Shown: in pieces, positions 10,901-24,080 of the stretch
How the letters are laid out: every line of letters starts with the position of its first letter
Position numbering within the stretch: position 1 is the first letter of the stretch
DNA from: Pseudopithomyces maydicus
Lineage: Eukaryota > Ascomycota > Dothideomycetes > Pleosporales > Didymosphaeriaceae
Assembly (NCBI GenBank): GCA_026873275.1
Contig: JANTUC010000005.1
Span: forward strand, 992,001-1,056,000
Length of the DNA stretch: 64,000 nucleotides
Reading direction: 5' to 3'
The notes under the pieces: model-generated
The model's input: only the letters and a program-made list of their open reading frames with translations
Told to the model about the DNA's origin: nothing
Database searches by the model: none
Program-made: the position numbers and the translations under genes

Positions 10901-13499
10901 TAGCTATATATTATTAAAATATAATATAGGCTATTGCCTATAGCTTATTTAATTATATAAAAGAAACTAGACTTATTACTTTTATAATTAGTTTTTTAAA
11001 TCCTCTTACTTTTAGTTTAATAATATAAATTATTTATTAAGAGATATATCTAGTATAGCTCTATTTATAGGGTAATATAAGTAGCTCTTATAGAAGGTTA
11101 AGAAGAAATTTTAAGTTACTAATTAGTAAGTATAGGACTAGACTTATTAAGAAGTTTAATTAGAGCTATAAAGTAATATTTTATTTATAATTTTTAGGGT
11201 GTAGGTGTAGAGTAATACTATATTAAAAATTATAGTAAATAAATATAATTTTAAGGTCCTCTTTAAGGCGACTAATATATTTAAAAGTAATTTATAGAAG
11301 GTATATTCTATCCTTTATAATATAATTAATAGCTTTAAGGAGGATTACCTTAAGAGGAATTTAGAGGAGGTAAATATATAAACTAAATTTTAATTATATA
11401 GATTATTATAATCTCTATTTAATAATAATTTCGTTCTATTATAACCTTATACTTCTATTATAAAGGCTTAAAAGGCCCCTTAAAGTGGCCCGCGAAGTTA
11501 TACTGCTTTAAAAATAATATTTTATTATAATTAGAATAATATAATTAATTAATAAGTGCCTATATTTAATCCTTTTACTCTACGCCCTTCTATTAAGTAA
11601 AATACTTAAAACTTAATAACTTTATTATTTATTATATAGAGATTTAGGTTTTTAGATTCTTTTAAGTAGCCCTTAATAGACTCTCTATAAAAATATATAA
11701 TATTTTTAGTTAATACTTTAAGTAGAATAATAAGAGAGCCTTTATAGTTAGGAGCCTAATTAGATAGGAGATACTAAAGTACTAACTTAAAAATTTTTAA
11801 AATAGATATTATTTAAAGATTACTAAATTAAGAGATTTAGTATTTTACTATAGAAGATTTTATTTATTATTCTAAATTTTATTAACCACTATAATAAGCT
11901 ATTAACTAAAAAGAGGAGACTAATTATACCTAATAAAGTAAATTAGTTTAATTTATAAAAGGAAATATTATATCTAAAATATATTACCTAATTAAGGTAG
12001 ATAAGGTTTACTAAGCTATAAATAGTAAAAAAGAGAGGAACTAGGCTAATAAAATAATATATAAATTATTTATATATTATTCTATTAGCTAGTCTAACGC
12101 GCTAGCGCTAAAAGAATAAAAATTAATATATTTAATTTAGAAGCGTTTAGGATAGAATTAAAAAATTATAAATTTTAGAGCCCTACCTAAGGAAGTTATA
12201 AAAGTTAAAAAGATAAAATACTAAGTGTTTAGTAAAGGAAATACCTAAAAGGCTTAAAAAGATAATAATATTATAAAGAAAATTTAAATATAAGAGTAGG
12301 ATAGTAATTTAGTTATACTTATATAAGAACTCCCTATCTTATAAATATAATTTAATAGGGATAAGTACTAGGTAAAATACTTTATTAATACTAAGTTATA
12401 GATTAACTTAATTTAAAAGAGTATAGTAAAAGCGCTGTACTTAGTTTATAAAAATACCTTAAAGGAGTATAAATAAAGTATACTAATATTTATAGATAGA
12501 GGAGAGTCGCTAATTATAGAGACTACTTATAATATTAAAATATAAGTAGAAATAATAGTAATAATTACTTATTTTTATATAGTAGAAAATCTAATTTAAT
12601 TTATTATTTTAGGGGTGCTATAGTGCGCAGTAGTAAAACTAAATATATAATATACTATATAGGGTTAGTTATACTGCCAGATATTCTCCTTTAACTTATA
12701 ATAAAATATTATCTTTATTATATTTAATTTACCTATATTAGGTTTAGATATATATAGTCCTTATATTATAAAAATATTAAACGCGATTATTATCTCTAAT
12801 CTATAAAATAAGAAGAATAACTCCTTTAAAGAGCTATACTAAAGAAAGTATAAATATAATAAAAGAGTATAATTACTTATAATTAAAGTTAATTATATCC
12901 GCAGCCGTATTCTAATTAAAATAAATATAAAATTAAGTAAATTATAGAACCTATACTTTACTTAGGAACTAAAGAAAGTAATAAATTAAAATAAAAATAT
13001 AAATAAGCTAGTTGCTGACTATAAGAGGTACCTTTATATTTATATAAATATAAGTAATACTATATAAGACGTGCAATAATAGGAGCAAAAGAAATAAAAA
13101 AAGTTAAAAAGATACTTATTTATTTTAGTACTTCTTTAGAAGCAGTTTCTTTATTATAATAGTAAGAGGTAGAGGGCGGCAAACTTAAATATAATTAAGT
13201 AATAAAAGGAGATAAATACTATATATAAAAGGATAATTAATAAGGTTCGCCTAGTAAATATACTAAAAGACTATTAGGTAACTAGTAACTTTAGTAATCC
13301 TAATTAAAAAAGTAAATAAATATATAAATAAAAATAGCTTTATACTTCTGCGCCAGCTCCCCTAAGACTATATAATTATTTATTTAAAAAAAGGCACGCT
13401 AAATTTATTAAAAAAACTAAACTAATAAAGGTCTAGTTTAAGACCTCTTAATTTAATCCTTATTTACACCTAAAAAAAGTAACTTTAATAAAGGAGATA

Positions 13500-14290
13500 A
13501 TATATAATTAAGAGAGAGTAATTATATTTAATTTTAATAAGGCAGGAAAGTTCTTTCCTAATATAATATTACTATATTAGATTTATACTATTAAGTATAT
13601 TACTTAATAGGAGCCTACTTTTTAATCTTTAAAAAAGCTATAGGATATAGTAATAGGGATAGTATAAAAAGATATTATATAAAATATTATAGAAGAATAT
13701 AATAGCTAATATTATAATTTATAATTCTTAGTACTAAAGAAGGACTCTAAGTATTAATTTATTTTTAATACTTAGAAGATAAATAAGGTAATTATATAAA
13801 ATATAATACTCTTACTATATATAAATAACTTTTTAAAGATATTTACTAATAGCTTTTTAATTATATTAGTAGACTTCTTCTTAGGGTACGACTAATTAAA
13901 GCTTTATAAAAATAGTTATAATATTACCGCTATTATAATAGTTAATTTACTAGTATAATAGTATACTCTGCCCTAAGATATAATAAATATATTTATTATA
14001 TTCCTTTACGCTGTTTTTAAAGTCCTATAAAAATATTACTTATATAACTGCGCCCTATTTATTAATAATATATATATAAGGGGAATAAAAAGGAAAGTAA
14101 ATTTATTATTAATACTAGAATTACTTAGTGTCTGCAAATATATATTAAAATATATTTAAAAAGTAGACTAAGTCCTAGTAGATATAGAGAGGACTAGGGG
14201 TATAATATTTAAAGTAAAGTATTTCTAGAGAATAGATCGCCTAGTAGTAGTTAGCTATAAAGTTAATATTATAAAATAATACCCTTAGAA
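13500..14290 (+). pseudogene. LTR-A copy 1, reverse transcriptase (dead)
   Basis: This follows the layout of a fungal Gypsy RT. A KKDSKYQFIFN-like fingers segment comes first, then VDFF-GYDQLKL, then a TLP-G-like motif, then the catalytic box FINNIYIRG (NN at 14064-14069), then QVLVDIER downstream. In this family the box should be F-D-D-I. Both Asp codons have become Asn, consistent with TGAT to TAAT by RIP on the complementary strand, so the active site is lost. Copy 3 shows the same double change. Numerous in-frame stops confirm a pseudogene. Confidence 0.85.
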
Positions 14291-14399
14291 GTCTAAGATA
14301 AAGAAGATTTTTAATTAACTAGTATATTATAATTAAAAGAAAATTAGAATATTTATAGAAATATATATCTACTACTAATAATAGGTTTATTATTTTATA

Positions 14400-14940
14400 T
14401 TAATCGCGAAGCCCCTCTTCTACCTAATAAAGAAGGATATTAATTTTCTATAGAAAGAACCTTAGTAGGAAGCTATAAATAGGCTTAAATATATTATTAT
14501 ATTAATACTAGCGCTAATAGTATTAAATTATAATTTTAAGTAAATAATATATTTAGGGGTAAATATAAGCGCCTAAGAAGTAAAAATAGTAATTAAGTAA
14601 CTAAAAGTTAATAAGAAGTATTACTTTATATAGTTTAAAAGCACTATATAGTCTGCGGAATAATAAAAGTAATATTTTACTAAACTAGAAGTTAGGGCAG
14701 TACTATAAGTACTAAAGAAATTATAGTATTACCTCTATAAAGTATACTTTATAATTAAAATAGACGCTTAGGTCTTAATTTACTAATTAAACTAGGTAGG
14801 CATAGAGGTGCTAAACTTATTAATAAATTAATAAATAGCTATTATCTTATTATAGAATTTTAAAATTAAATATATAAAAAAAGAAATATATTATTGCGGA
14901 TATACTATTTTAATATCTTTAATTAGATGGCTGGCAGTTA
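14400..14940 (+). pseudogene. LTR-A copy 1, RNase H domain (dead)
   Basis: The RNase H segment directly after RT in a Gypsy pol. Readable pieces include TKLEVRAVLQVLKKL, YYLYKVYFIIKIDAQ and NFKIKYIK, corresponding to the conserved E-x-x-A, Y-L-Y-G and T-D-H-x-x-L blocks of the domain. Stops interrupt the frame. Its order after RT and before integrase supports Ty3/Gypsy over Ty1/Copia. Confidence 0.8.
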
Positions 14941-15189
14941 CTAGAAGACCTTAAAGATAATCTAGATATATATATTAATTATACTATATATAAGAGTATA
15001 AAATATAACCTATTAATTTATAGAATACTTATAGATAACTGTCTACTAAAAGCTAAATATAAAAATAAGTTTAAAAAGATTATTTAGTACTTAGTATATT
15101 AATATATTCTTATAAAAATATTAGCTAAAAAGAGGAGAGTATAGAAGTAATAAGCCTTAATCTTCTATTTTTTAAACTTAATACTATTT

Positions 15190-16310
15190 AAAAAGGTATT
15201 TAGGAATATAGCAGTAAGGAGAGTTATAGATAATAAAATAATTTAGAAAGTTATAATTATAAAGGTTTATATATAGCTTAAATATTAAGGCGTTAATAAG
15301 ACTACTATTATTATTACCTAATAATACTAATAGAAGGACCTCTAAGATATAATAAAGAAATATATTATTACTTATATTAAATATTAAATCTACTTATTAA
15401 AAAGGATATAGTATATACTAACTACTATATATAGCCAGACTCTGTAGGAAAAGGTATTTATAGACGTTATATATATACTATATAATAGAGGGTGTTTATT
15501 TCTTATAATAGCCTAAAAATAGATTACTAACTAGCTAGAAATAAGAGCGCTCTATAAAGCTAGCTTAAAGGAAATTATAAAGTTCTTTTATAAAGATATT
15601 ATTTATTATTAGTTATAAACTTAAAAGCTTATGGTAGATAGTAGCTTTAAGAATAAAATATAATTTAATAAGCTAGCTTAGAGGTAGAGAATAAGGAAAG
15701 TAATTATTTTAATATAAAATCCTTAAATAAACGGCTTTATAGATTCTAATTATATTTTTATTATAAAGGCCCTAATAAGGCTATAAGAAGAGTAAATAAA
15801 TAATCTTTCTATAGTATTATTAGTAGATAAAATATTAATTTATAAGCCTATTAGCTACCTGCCTATATAGTTAATAATAAAATAGAATTCTATTCTTTTA
15901 ATAGAGCTAAAAATTCTAACCTAGTAAATACTTTTATAAAATTTAGTATATAATAGGAAATAATTACTAATTATATAAATAGTGCAGCTAAATATTTATA
16001 ATAAGATTATTATAAAATTTAGGGAGTACACGCGGAGAATATAATTTAAAAAGAAGAAATACTAAGATACTTATAAGGAAATCCTTTATTAAGATATTAA
16101 TATAGAGGATATAGTTCTACTATAGAATTTACTTAAAAAGATAAATATATTTAGGGAATAAAAGTTTAACCTAAAATAGCTAGGACTATATAAAATAATT
16201 AAAATATACTAAAATTATAGTTACTATCGCCTTACTAAATTAGATAGAGTAAAGTTTTATATAATTATATTAAAATATAAGCTTAAAATATTCTATTAAT
16301 TAAAAATAGA
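15190..16310 (+). pseudogene. LTR-A copy 1, integrase (dead)
   Basis: The N-terminal zinc-binding type region is readable as KYIT-C-KYQIYLLKK. It is followed by a degraded catalytic core (LKGNYKVLL, AYIVNNKIEFY) and a C-terminal segment LGLYKIIKIY...YYRLTKLD, typical of the end of Gypsy integrases. RIP obscures the D,D,E residues, so I do not assign them. Limits are approximate. Confidence 0.7.
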
Positions 16311-19300
16311 TAATAACTCTATATCACCTTTAAGATTATAAAATAGCGACTTATATTATAATAAAAACCTAAAGGATATTTAGGAAATATAGTTATAGGT
16401 AATAAAGAGTTAATATTTTTAAAATAGAAACTCTAAACTAGTAGTACTAAAATATTAATTATATTACTCTAATATTAGGATCCCCTATATAGATGTCTAT
16501 AAAGATAACTATTTTAAGTATTTAAAAAAGGATAATTTAGGTACTTTATTAAATAAGAAAGAATAGTAAGTAATAATAAATAATTTAATTAATATTTTAG
16601 AATTAGGATTCTAGAGAAAAGAATTAGCTTTATAATTTAAAAGTTATAAAAGACTATAATAAAAAAGTTTAGAAGAATTATAGGTATATAGGCGTAGAAA
16701 AATTCGAGTTTTAGTAATATAGTTAAAATAATAATAGTAGGAATATTTAGTATTTTTATAGTTTAAAATAGCGCTAAAGCGCACTAGCGTAGTATACTAA
16801 TTAATAAAATAATATATAGGTAATCTATCTGCTATCTTATTAGATAATTTAACTTAATTAATTATACTAATTTATATTAAACCTTATTAGTATTATTAGC
16901 TTCTATATACTAATATATAGCGTAACTTAGTAATAGTGTAAATTTATAAAGTAAATATTTTTAAATTAGCTCGGCAATAGACAGCGTCTTAATAAATAAA
17001 TTAAAAGATAAAGTAATATTTATAATACTAATAGGCGGCCTAGCTAGATATAATAAATAAATAGAATAATTTATAAATAATTATAAATAAATATACTATT
17101 ATATTATATAAGCACAGTATAAATGCGGGAGCCTTATAAACTAGAATTAAAGAGTTAATAAGAATAATAATTAAATATAAGTTAATAAAGGGATATTAAA
17201 TAACAAGTCTAGTAAGAGGATAGTGAATCGGGGGACGTATAAAAAGAGAGATTAAATTAAAAAAGAGGGTCTATAAAATAATAATTAAAGAATAAAAAAT
17301 TCTATTTATTTATAAATTAGGCAGTTATTAAATAATAGTAAAGAATAAGTAGGGGTGCAAATAGAGGCTAAAATTAAAAAAATAATAAATAAAAAAGGCT
17401 TTCCTACCACCTACTCTACTTTCTTTTATTTTATAAACTTATTAATTATCTTTATTAATACCCTAATTTTAGTTATTTATTTTAAAGTGCTAGTTATTCT
17501 TAACACCTGCCTAAAATCCTTAAAAGAGATAGTATACTAAGAATAAGTTAAAAGAGATAGCCTATAGAATAAAAGACTACTAAATAGATACTACCTATAA
17601 AAAATACCTCTTTTATTATAGTTACTATAACATTAAGCTAAGACTAGAAGAGCCCTAAAAAGTATATTATATAATTAAATAGTAACTAGTAAATAATATT
17701 ATAAAGATTTAATAATTTAGCTAACTATTAATAATACGTCTTACTAGGTGAAAACTTAATTATTAATAATTATTTATATACCGCTTATTAGCAGTCGCTA
17801 ATTATATATTAAAAGACTTATTAAGAAATCCTATACATATATAGTAATAACTTTATAAAATTTATTACTATTATTATAGCGCTAGGAAAATATATTAAGT
17901 AGAATTAAAAAGTAATTTAGCTCTTTAAGGGACTCTTAGTATTAATAGAAATCTATTTATAGGTCTAGAATATATAGATCTTAAAAGAGAAATATATAAA
18001 GGAGATAATTAATATACTTAAAAAGATAAAGGAGTGTTAAGATTCTAACTTAATTAATAATATTATATAGCCCTACTTTTTATAGCTATAAATATAGTAT
18101 AACACTCTAATTAGGCTATAATATATTACTTTATAGACTAAGAATTTAATAAGTATTTATTAACTTTTATCCACCTAGATTATATATTAACTAAATAAGA
18201 GCTAGATATTAGGATTTAGAATTAATAAGGTATAATACCTTATTACTATAAATATCTAAAAGATTAGAACTACTTTTATAGTAATCTAAAAGAAGACTAA
18301 TAAGGGTAAAATAAATAATTTTAATTAATCTAGAGCTGCACTCAACCTCTTAAACTTTTAATATATAAATAAATTATTATAGGACTTAGAGAAGCTAAAG
18401 GGATAGTAATTTTTTATAAAGAAGTTTAAAAATAAGTAATAATTTTAATTTTATTTAAAGGACTTATTCTTACTTATCCTAATTAACCCTTAAAAAAAGG
18501 GAAGCTTATAGAAATAAGTTTAAAATAAACTTTTTTATTTCTTAAGCTAAAAGTTTAGTAAGTCCTTAAGTATTTATTATAGTAACTAGCTTAATTTCGC
18601 CTTATACTACTTAAATAATAAAATAGGCTATAAAATCTTTATAAAATTTATTTATAAGCCTAGCTAAAAAGCGTGTGTAGAGAATTATCCTTTTTTATAG
18701 AGTATTAATATTGCTTATAATAGAGGCGGTACTAGGCCACCTACTTATAATAGACGCCCTTACTCTATCTACCCTATTTAATCTAGAAATAATTAATAAT
18801 ATAACTTTAATAATAGAGAATATATAGCTTTAGTTAATAAATATAGCAGAATTAGATATAAATAGACTTTTATAGGATATAAAAAGATATAATATACTTA
18901 AGCAGCTTTTATATAGTACCTTAGAATTTTTCCTAATTATTATTTATTAGGTTAGTATTAGACGGTATAATAACTAGAAAGAAATAATATATATAAAGTA
19001 TTAAACACTTAACTATATTAAAGATGCCTATACTTTCTTCCTTAATAATATTATATAAAATTAAGAGGATAAATTAACGGTGTGTAACTATATAATATAA
19101 AAGGGTACCTATTTTTATAAATATAAGTAACTAGATCGGCAGATAGTATAACTTCTAAAAGAAATTTTAAAGAAATAATTATATAAAAAGACGTTAATCT
19201 ATAATAAGTAAGTAAAGTTACTTAAAGTATAATATAATATTTATTATATAGGAGTCTCTAGGGGGCTAGGATACTTAAAATATAATATAAAATAAAATTA

Positions 19301-20929
19301 AATAATTTATTATAAGTATATAAAAATTATAGCTAGTTTTATAGGTTTAATTATTTAAGCTAAGAACTATATTATTATAATATATATTTTATTAGTACTC
19401 TAGAGCTAGCCTTACTAGTAGGATAATATAAAGATAAATATTATTACTTATATTCTTTAGTAGTAGGGGGAGCGTGGATTTTATAAAATAAATAATTTAA
19501 TATTTTACTAATTTATGCCGGTAAAGATAATTATTATTATTAATTATTTTATAGTTATTAGAATGCTAGGGCTTATACTAATAATTTAGTAGTTCTAAAA
19601 TATAAAGATAATTACTTAAGATATCTTTAGCTAAGTGCTTTAAAATAATTAATTTAGGGAGATTTTAAATAAATTATATAATATATATAACTTCTACACT
19701 CGCTAAATTAATAAGAAATTAAACTTAAATTAGTACTAGACTATATATTACTCTATTATTTAAACTATTATATAGACTAATTTAAAATATTATATTCTAT
19801 ATATAGTATTATAGAAGTAGTATAAGTTAATTAGTTACCCTAACTATACTAAGTTTATAAAACTTAGGGATATAATATATTTCTATTATATTAACTTAAA
19901 TATTACGCAAGCGGTATATAGTAACTTAAAAATAGAAATAATATAAAGATTAGTTTTATAAAATAATAAGAATAATAAGAACTATACTAAGCTATTAGAT
20001 AGTTTTTATAAATATTTAATAAAATACTAGTAATAATAAGATTTTAAGAATCTATCTAAGTTAAGCTATATAGAGGTATAGAAAGATAAAGAGGACTTTC
20101 TGCCTAAATAAAAAATTACTTATTTTAAGCTTAAGTAGAAGAAATACCCTATTAAGGCTAAAATAATTTATATTTTAGACTTATACCTTCCCTATAAATT
20201 AATTAGCGATGTGACTAAGCAGCGATATATAATATTATTATAATTTATTTATATCTAGAATAACGGATATATAATAGAGAATCTAAAAATAAATATTTAT
20301 AAGGAAATTATACTTACCTATTAATATTTAACTATAGCCCTATATATGCCTTTAGGATACTTAAATATATTTAGAAGTATTAAATAGCTATTCTTAAATA
20401 ATGGTAGGCTAATTCTTAAAAATATAATTATATAGGCGTTAATTTATTAAGAGCTATAAAATAGTGCTTAGGTAAAATAGGCTTTATATAATATACTTAA
20501 AAGAGAGGATTTTATAAAGAAGAAATAGGAGAAGACAGTATAAGCTTATTATAATAATATTACTACTTAAGCTATCTAAGTATAGAAGATTTATAAAATA
20601 GTTAAAAAAAGGGCCTTTAAACTAGAGTTTACTAAATAATATAAACTATTAAATTAATTATACTTCTCTATTTATAAGTAGTATACTAGCTTGGCGGTAT
20701 TTAAAACTAGTTTTACTTAAAATAATATAATAATAGCTTTTATATAATAATAGAGTATTATTAGGGAGGGTTAGAGTGTATAGAAAGAATTATATAAAAA
20801 ATAATTATAATACTCTTTTTAAGAAGGTAGGGTTATTAGTTAAATTAATATATTTATTATAATAGGAGGATCTAAGTTCTGGTCTTTTAATCTTATAATA
20901 GGATTATAAGACGAAAAGTTTAGAAGAAT
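16311..20929 (+). other. LTR-A copy 1, unexplained 4.6 kb 3' region
   Basis: Sequence between the end of integrase and the 3' LTR. It is present and collinear in copy 3 (57492-52874), and its last 1.5 kb is present in copy 2, so it belongs to the element and is not a late nested insertion. Peptide-like stretches occur on the plus strand (for example KACVENYPFLQSINIAYN near 18670) and on the opposite strand. I recognise no domain and cannot decide the coding strand. A 61-codon open frame at 17355-17540 is not supported as a gene. A purine-rich stretch, aaaagtttagaagaa, precedes the LTR. Confidence 0.7.
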
Positions 20930-21266
20930 TATATTATAAAGAAGTAATCTTTTTATAAATAAATAATTTAATTAATTAATTATATAGTATTAGGTAAGGC
21001 TTTAGTTAATATATCTATTAAAAGAGATCCTTAATAAGAGGATTATTTTACCTTTATACCTTATAACTTAGATAAGAACGATAATAAGGCCTTTCTACTA
21101 AGTAATTTTAATTTATTATATATATTATATTAGTTTACTATACCTATATAGTAACTCCTCTAACTGCTACTACTATAGGCGCTTAATATTTCTAGATTTC
21201 TCGCTCTGCTAGGGACGTCTGTAGAATCCTAATTAAAAATCCTTATACGCACCCAGCACTGCTTCA
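20930..21266 (+). repeat. LTR-A copy 1, 3' LTR
   Basis: 337 bp, beginning tatattataaagaag (TG changed to TA by RIP) and ending gcactgcttca. Its differences from the 5' LTR are almost all C/T or G/A, so divergence here measures RIP and not insertion age. Confidence 0.92.
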
Positions 21267-21334
21267 ATATTTAAAAAATAAGCTAGCTTTATTTAAAGTA
21301 ATAATAATTAATTAAATTTACTAAAAATATTATA

Positions 21335-21426
21335 TTATTCTTTTCAAAAGCCAGTTATTAGTCGCCTAGTATATAGAGCACATTTTCTTACTAATAGGTA
21401 GTTGCAAAAAGCAACTTTCTCATTAA
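21335..21426 (+). mobile_element. R2-d: 5'-truncated R2 copy
   Basis: Only the last about 90 bp of R2: agccagttattagtcgcc, agtatatagag, the hairpin gttgcaaaaagcaac, then ctcatt and an A-run. It is flanked by aaaaatattata (about 21323-21334 and 21427-21438). A copy cut at the 5' end but complete at the 3' end, with a target duplication, is the classic result of aborted LINE-type reverse transcription. It fixes the 3' end and direction of R2. Confidence 0.8.
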
Positions 21427-21438
21427 AAAAAATATTAT

Positions 21439-21711
21439 ACTTAAAAAAGCACGCTATAATCGAATAATCTTAAGAAAATAATATAAGATATAGAATACTC
21501 TCTATATATTTATTATATAGTATAAAATTTTAAAACTTAAGAGAAAGATTACCATAATTAATTTTTTAAATACTATTATATATAAAATAGCACTAGAGTG
21601 GGTTTATATATAATATACTAAAATTAAGCGATAATAGATAAAAAAGAAGAAGTACTCTTTATTAAAAATATTTATAAATTCTTTTTAGCTTATTTATGTT
21701 ACGAACTAGAG
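21439..21711. other. Unrecognised spacer
   Basis: AT-rich sequence between R2-d and the 5' LTR of Gypsy-B with no recognisable feature. Its last five bases, tagag, should recur after the 3' LTR if Gypsy-B were a simple insertion, but attta is found there. Confidence 0.5.
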
Positions 21712-22120
21712 TGTGGAGGAGGGGGATTAGGCGCTTATAATAGATAATAGGCTTAGGATATAGCTAGATAGGGCGCTAAGCCACTATTAAAATAATTATA
21801 TAATATATTTAGTTACTTAGTAGTACTAAGTACTAAGTAAAATATATAATATACTTAGTAATTAGTAATACTAAGTAGCTAAGCAATCTAAGTATATAAA
21901 AATTTAAGTTTCTTTATAAGATATTTATATTTAACCTATTTATTAATCTATTATTTAGATTTACTTAGGCCTTATTATTAATTTAGTATTATTTATAATA
22001 CTAATACTAAATACCCTATTAATCTATTTATATAGTTAATAATCTTTCTCTCTTTGTAAGTTACTCCTACTTAAAAATTAATTTTAACTTTTAGGACTAG
22101 CTATTCTTATAGTCTTAATA
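21712..22120 (+). repeat. Gypsy-B 5' LTR
   Basis: 409 bp, starting tgtggaggagggggattagg and ending agtcttaata (CA changed to TA). Compared with the 362-bp 3' LTR it has about 47 extra bp near 21812-21860, built from repeated ttactaag/cttagtaa units. This is a local duplication in one LTR or a loss in the other. Confidence 0.88.
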
Positions 22121-22969
22121 TTTTAAATACCCTTAATATAAGCGACTTTAACAATCTTATTTTATTTAATAATTCTAATAGTAAAGCTGCTAAACTAGAC
22201 TTATATAATATTAATTAATATAAATTTAAAATATAACTATTCTAACTTAACTTATACTTCTACTGTATTAATAAGGATATAAAAGATAAGGATAAAGTTA
22301 TCTTTACTATTATATATATAAAAGGTAAATTAGCTAACTAAATTTAATTATATATTAAAGTATATCTTTTAGCAGAAAACTAAGAAGGAGACTGAATTAA
22401 TTAATTTATTAAAAATTATAGTACCTTCTATACTTAGATTAAACAACTTTTTAATTTAGTTAATAAAAAGTCTTACGCTAAAGAAGCTATTTAATATTTT
22501 TAATAAATATATTTAATAGCTAAATATACTATAAAATTTAAATACTATATTATATAAATTTAATAAAATAATAATTCCTTATATAAAATATATAAGTAAG
22601 GTCTTAAGAAATCTATACGCGAAGAACTCCTATATAATAGAATTATAATTAATACGATATAAGAACTTTATAATAAAACTATTAAAATTAATATAAAATA
22701 GTATAAATTATACTAGGAATATAAGAATTATAGGAAATTCTAATTTATATATAGTAAGTTAAGCGGATAAACTAGTTACTATATAATTACTACTAAATAA
22801 TAAATTATAAATAACCCTTATAGTTACTAGCTAATAGAACTAGATAATATAATAGTAAAAAAAAGAAGAAGAAAACTAGAATATATAATAAAATTTTTAG
22901 AAATATTAATAAATTAAATAAACTTAAACGCGTCTTTAGTAAATCTTAAAAAGGAATCCTATTTAATTA

Positions 22970-23035
22970 AAAGAAGTAATATACTTATTTTAATTATAAT
23001 AAATTAAGTTATATTATTAGGAACTCCAGATCTAA
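22970..23035 (+). pseudogene. Gypsy-B gag zinc knuckle remnant
   Basis: The frame reads YTYFNYNKLSYIIRNS followed by RSKNK. This has the spacing of a CCHC nucleocapsid knuckle (C-x2-C-x4-H-x4-C) with the Cys and His positions turned to Tyr or Ser. TGT to TAT and CAC to TAT are the expected RIP outcomes, so the metal-binding residues are lost. It marks the C-terminal end of gag. The upstream part, 22121-22970, is gag by position only. Confidence 0.75.
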
Positions 23036-23929
23036 AAATAAAATTATTAAATAATTAAATATAATTACTATTGCTAATAATTAGGACAATAAAGATAAAT
23101 AGGTTATTATTAATAGAATAAGTAATATAGATCTAAATAAACACTTAAACTTAAATAATTTATAACTTTATAAAGATCTATATAAAGAATCTATTAATAA
23201 TTTTAAATCTATATAAGCGCGAGCACCTACGCTATATCCTTAAATTAAACTAATTAATATTATAGAGTACTTTAATAGACTTACGTAAATAGAGTCTTTA
23301 AAAGAAGAATTCTAATTATAAAATAAAAAATTTTTTAAAGGATTAGTTCTATATTTAAATAATTAATAACTTAAGTATATTAGTGAAGCTAATATTAAAT
23401 AGGGATAAGAAAGATATTAATAATAATTAAAAAAAGTCTATAAAAACAAGAAAGAAACTTATAAACTAAAATATATACTAGATTATTAAAACCTTAAGTA
23501 TAGATGCCTAAACTAGAAATTATATAATTATAATTAATATACTACTTATTATAGGACTAAAGAAGAATATTAATTCTCTTTTAAGTAGTTTTACTATTAA
23601 TAAGAATAGTTTAATTATTTAATTAATAATTGTGATATATATCTTTAGAATAAGTAAACTTAATAATATTTTCTAGAATACCTTAAAAGAAAAAATATAA
23701 TAATAATCCTTATTATTAATAATATATATACTTAGGAATATTAATAAATATATTTATATAAGGATTGCTAAAAGTATACAAAAAATAAAATTATATTTAG
23801 ATTTAGTAAAAATAAATAACTTGATATAATAAAGGTAAGTAAACCCTTTAGATATAAATAAGTAGGTAAGAAAGATAAGTAGTTTTTTTTAAGCTAATAT
23901 ATAAATTTAATAAAATTATAATAGAACTA

Positions 23930-24080
23930 AATATACTAGTAACTAATTAAATATTATTTATTAAGCTACTAATAACGCTTAATAAAGGAATATAGATTAA
24001 GATTTTACTAGATTTAGAAGCCTAAGAAAACTTTATTTTAAAAAAATTATTTAATAAGCTAGACTTAAAGAATAATTTAA
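23930..24080 (+). pseudogene. Gypsy-B aspartic protease remnant
   Basis: The segment IKILLDLEA followed by ENFILKKLFNKL corresponds to the retropepsin active-site block, normally L-L-D-S-G-A, then a family helix (A-S-x-N-F-I). The Asp is still present. Ser-Gly has become Leu-Glu, a TCA-GGA to TTA-GAA type change. It lies between the zinc knuckle and RT as expected. Confidence 0.75.

Larger units (their letters stand above)
8824..21266 (+). mobile_element. LTR-A copy 1: complete 12.4 kb Ty3/Gypsy retrotransposon
   Basis: A 12,443-bp element with two 337-bp direct LTRs. The 5' LTR begins TG and the other LTR copies end in CA or its RIP product TA. It is flanked by a 4-5 bp (a)atat duplication. 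The order is gag-like, then RT, RNase H and integrase, which is the Ty3/Gypsy order. Two further copies lie at 42680-45418 (3' end only) and 52537-64000 (minus, collinear to within about 10 bp over 11.4 kb). Every frame is closed by RIP stops. The integrase ends near 16310, leaving about 4.6 kb before the 3' LTR that I cannot explain. Confidence 0.93.

Noticed and set aside
17355..17540. 61-codon open frame starting MQIEAKIKK
   Set aside because: It lies in the unexplained 3' region of LTR-A. The collinear copy 3 has stops there, and a hydrophobic Ile/Leu/Phe-rich run is what RIPed AT-rich DNA yields by chance.
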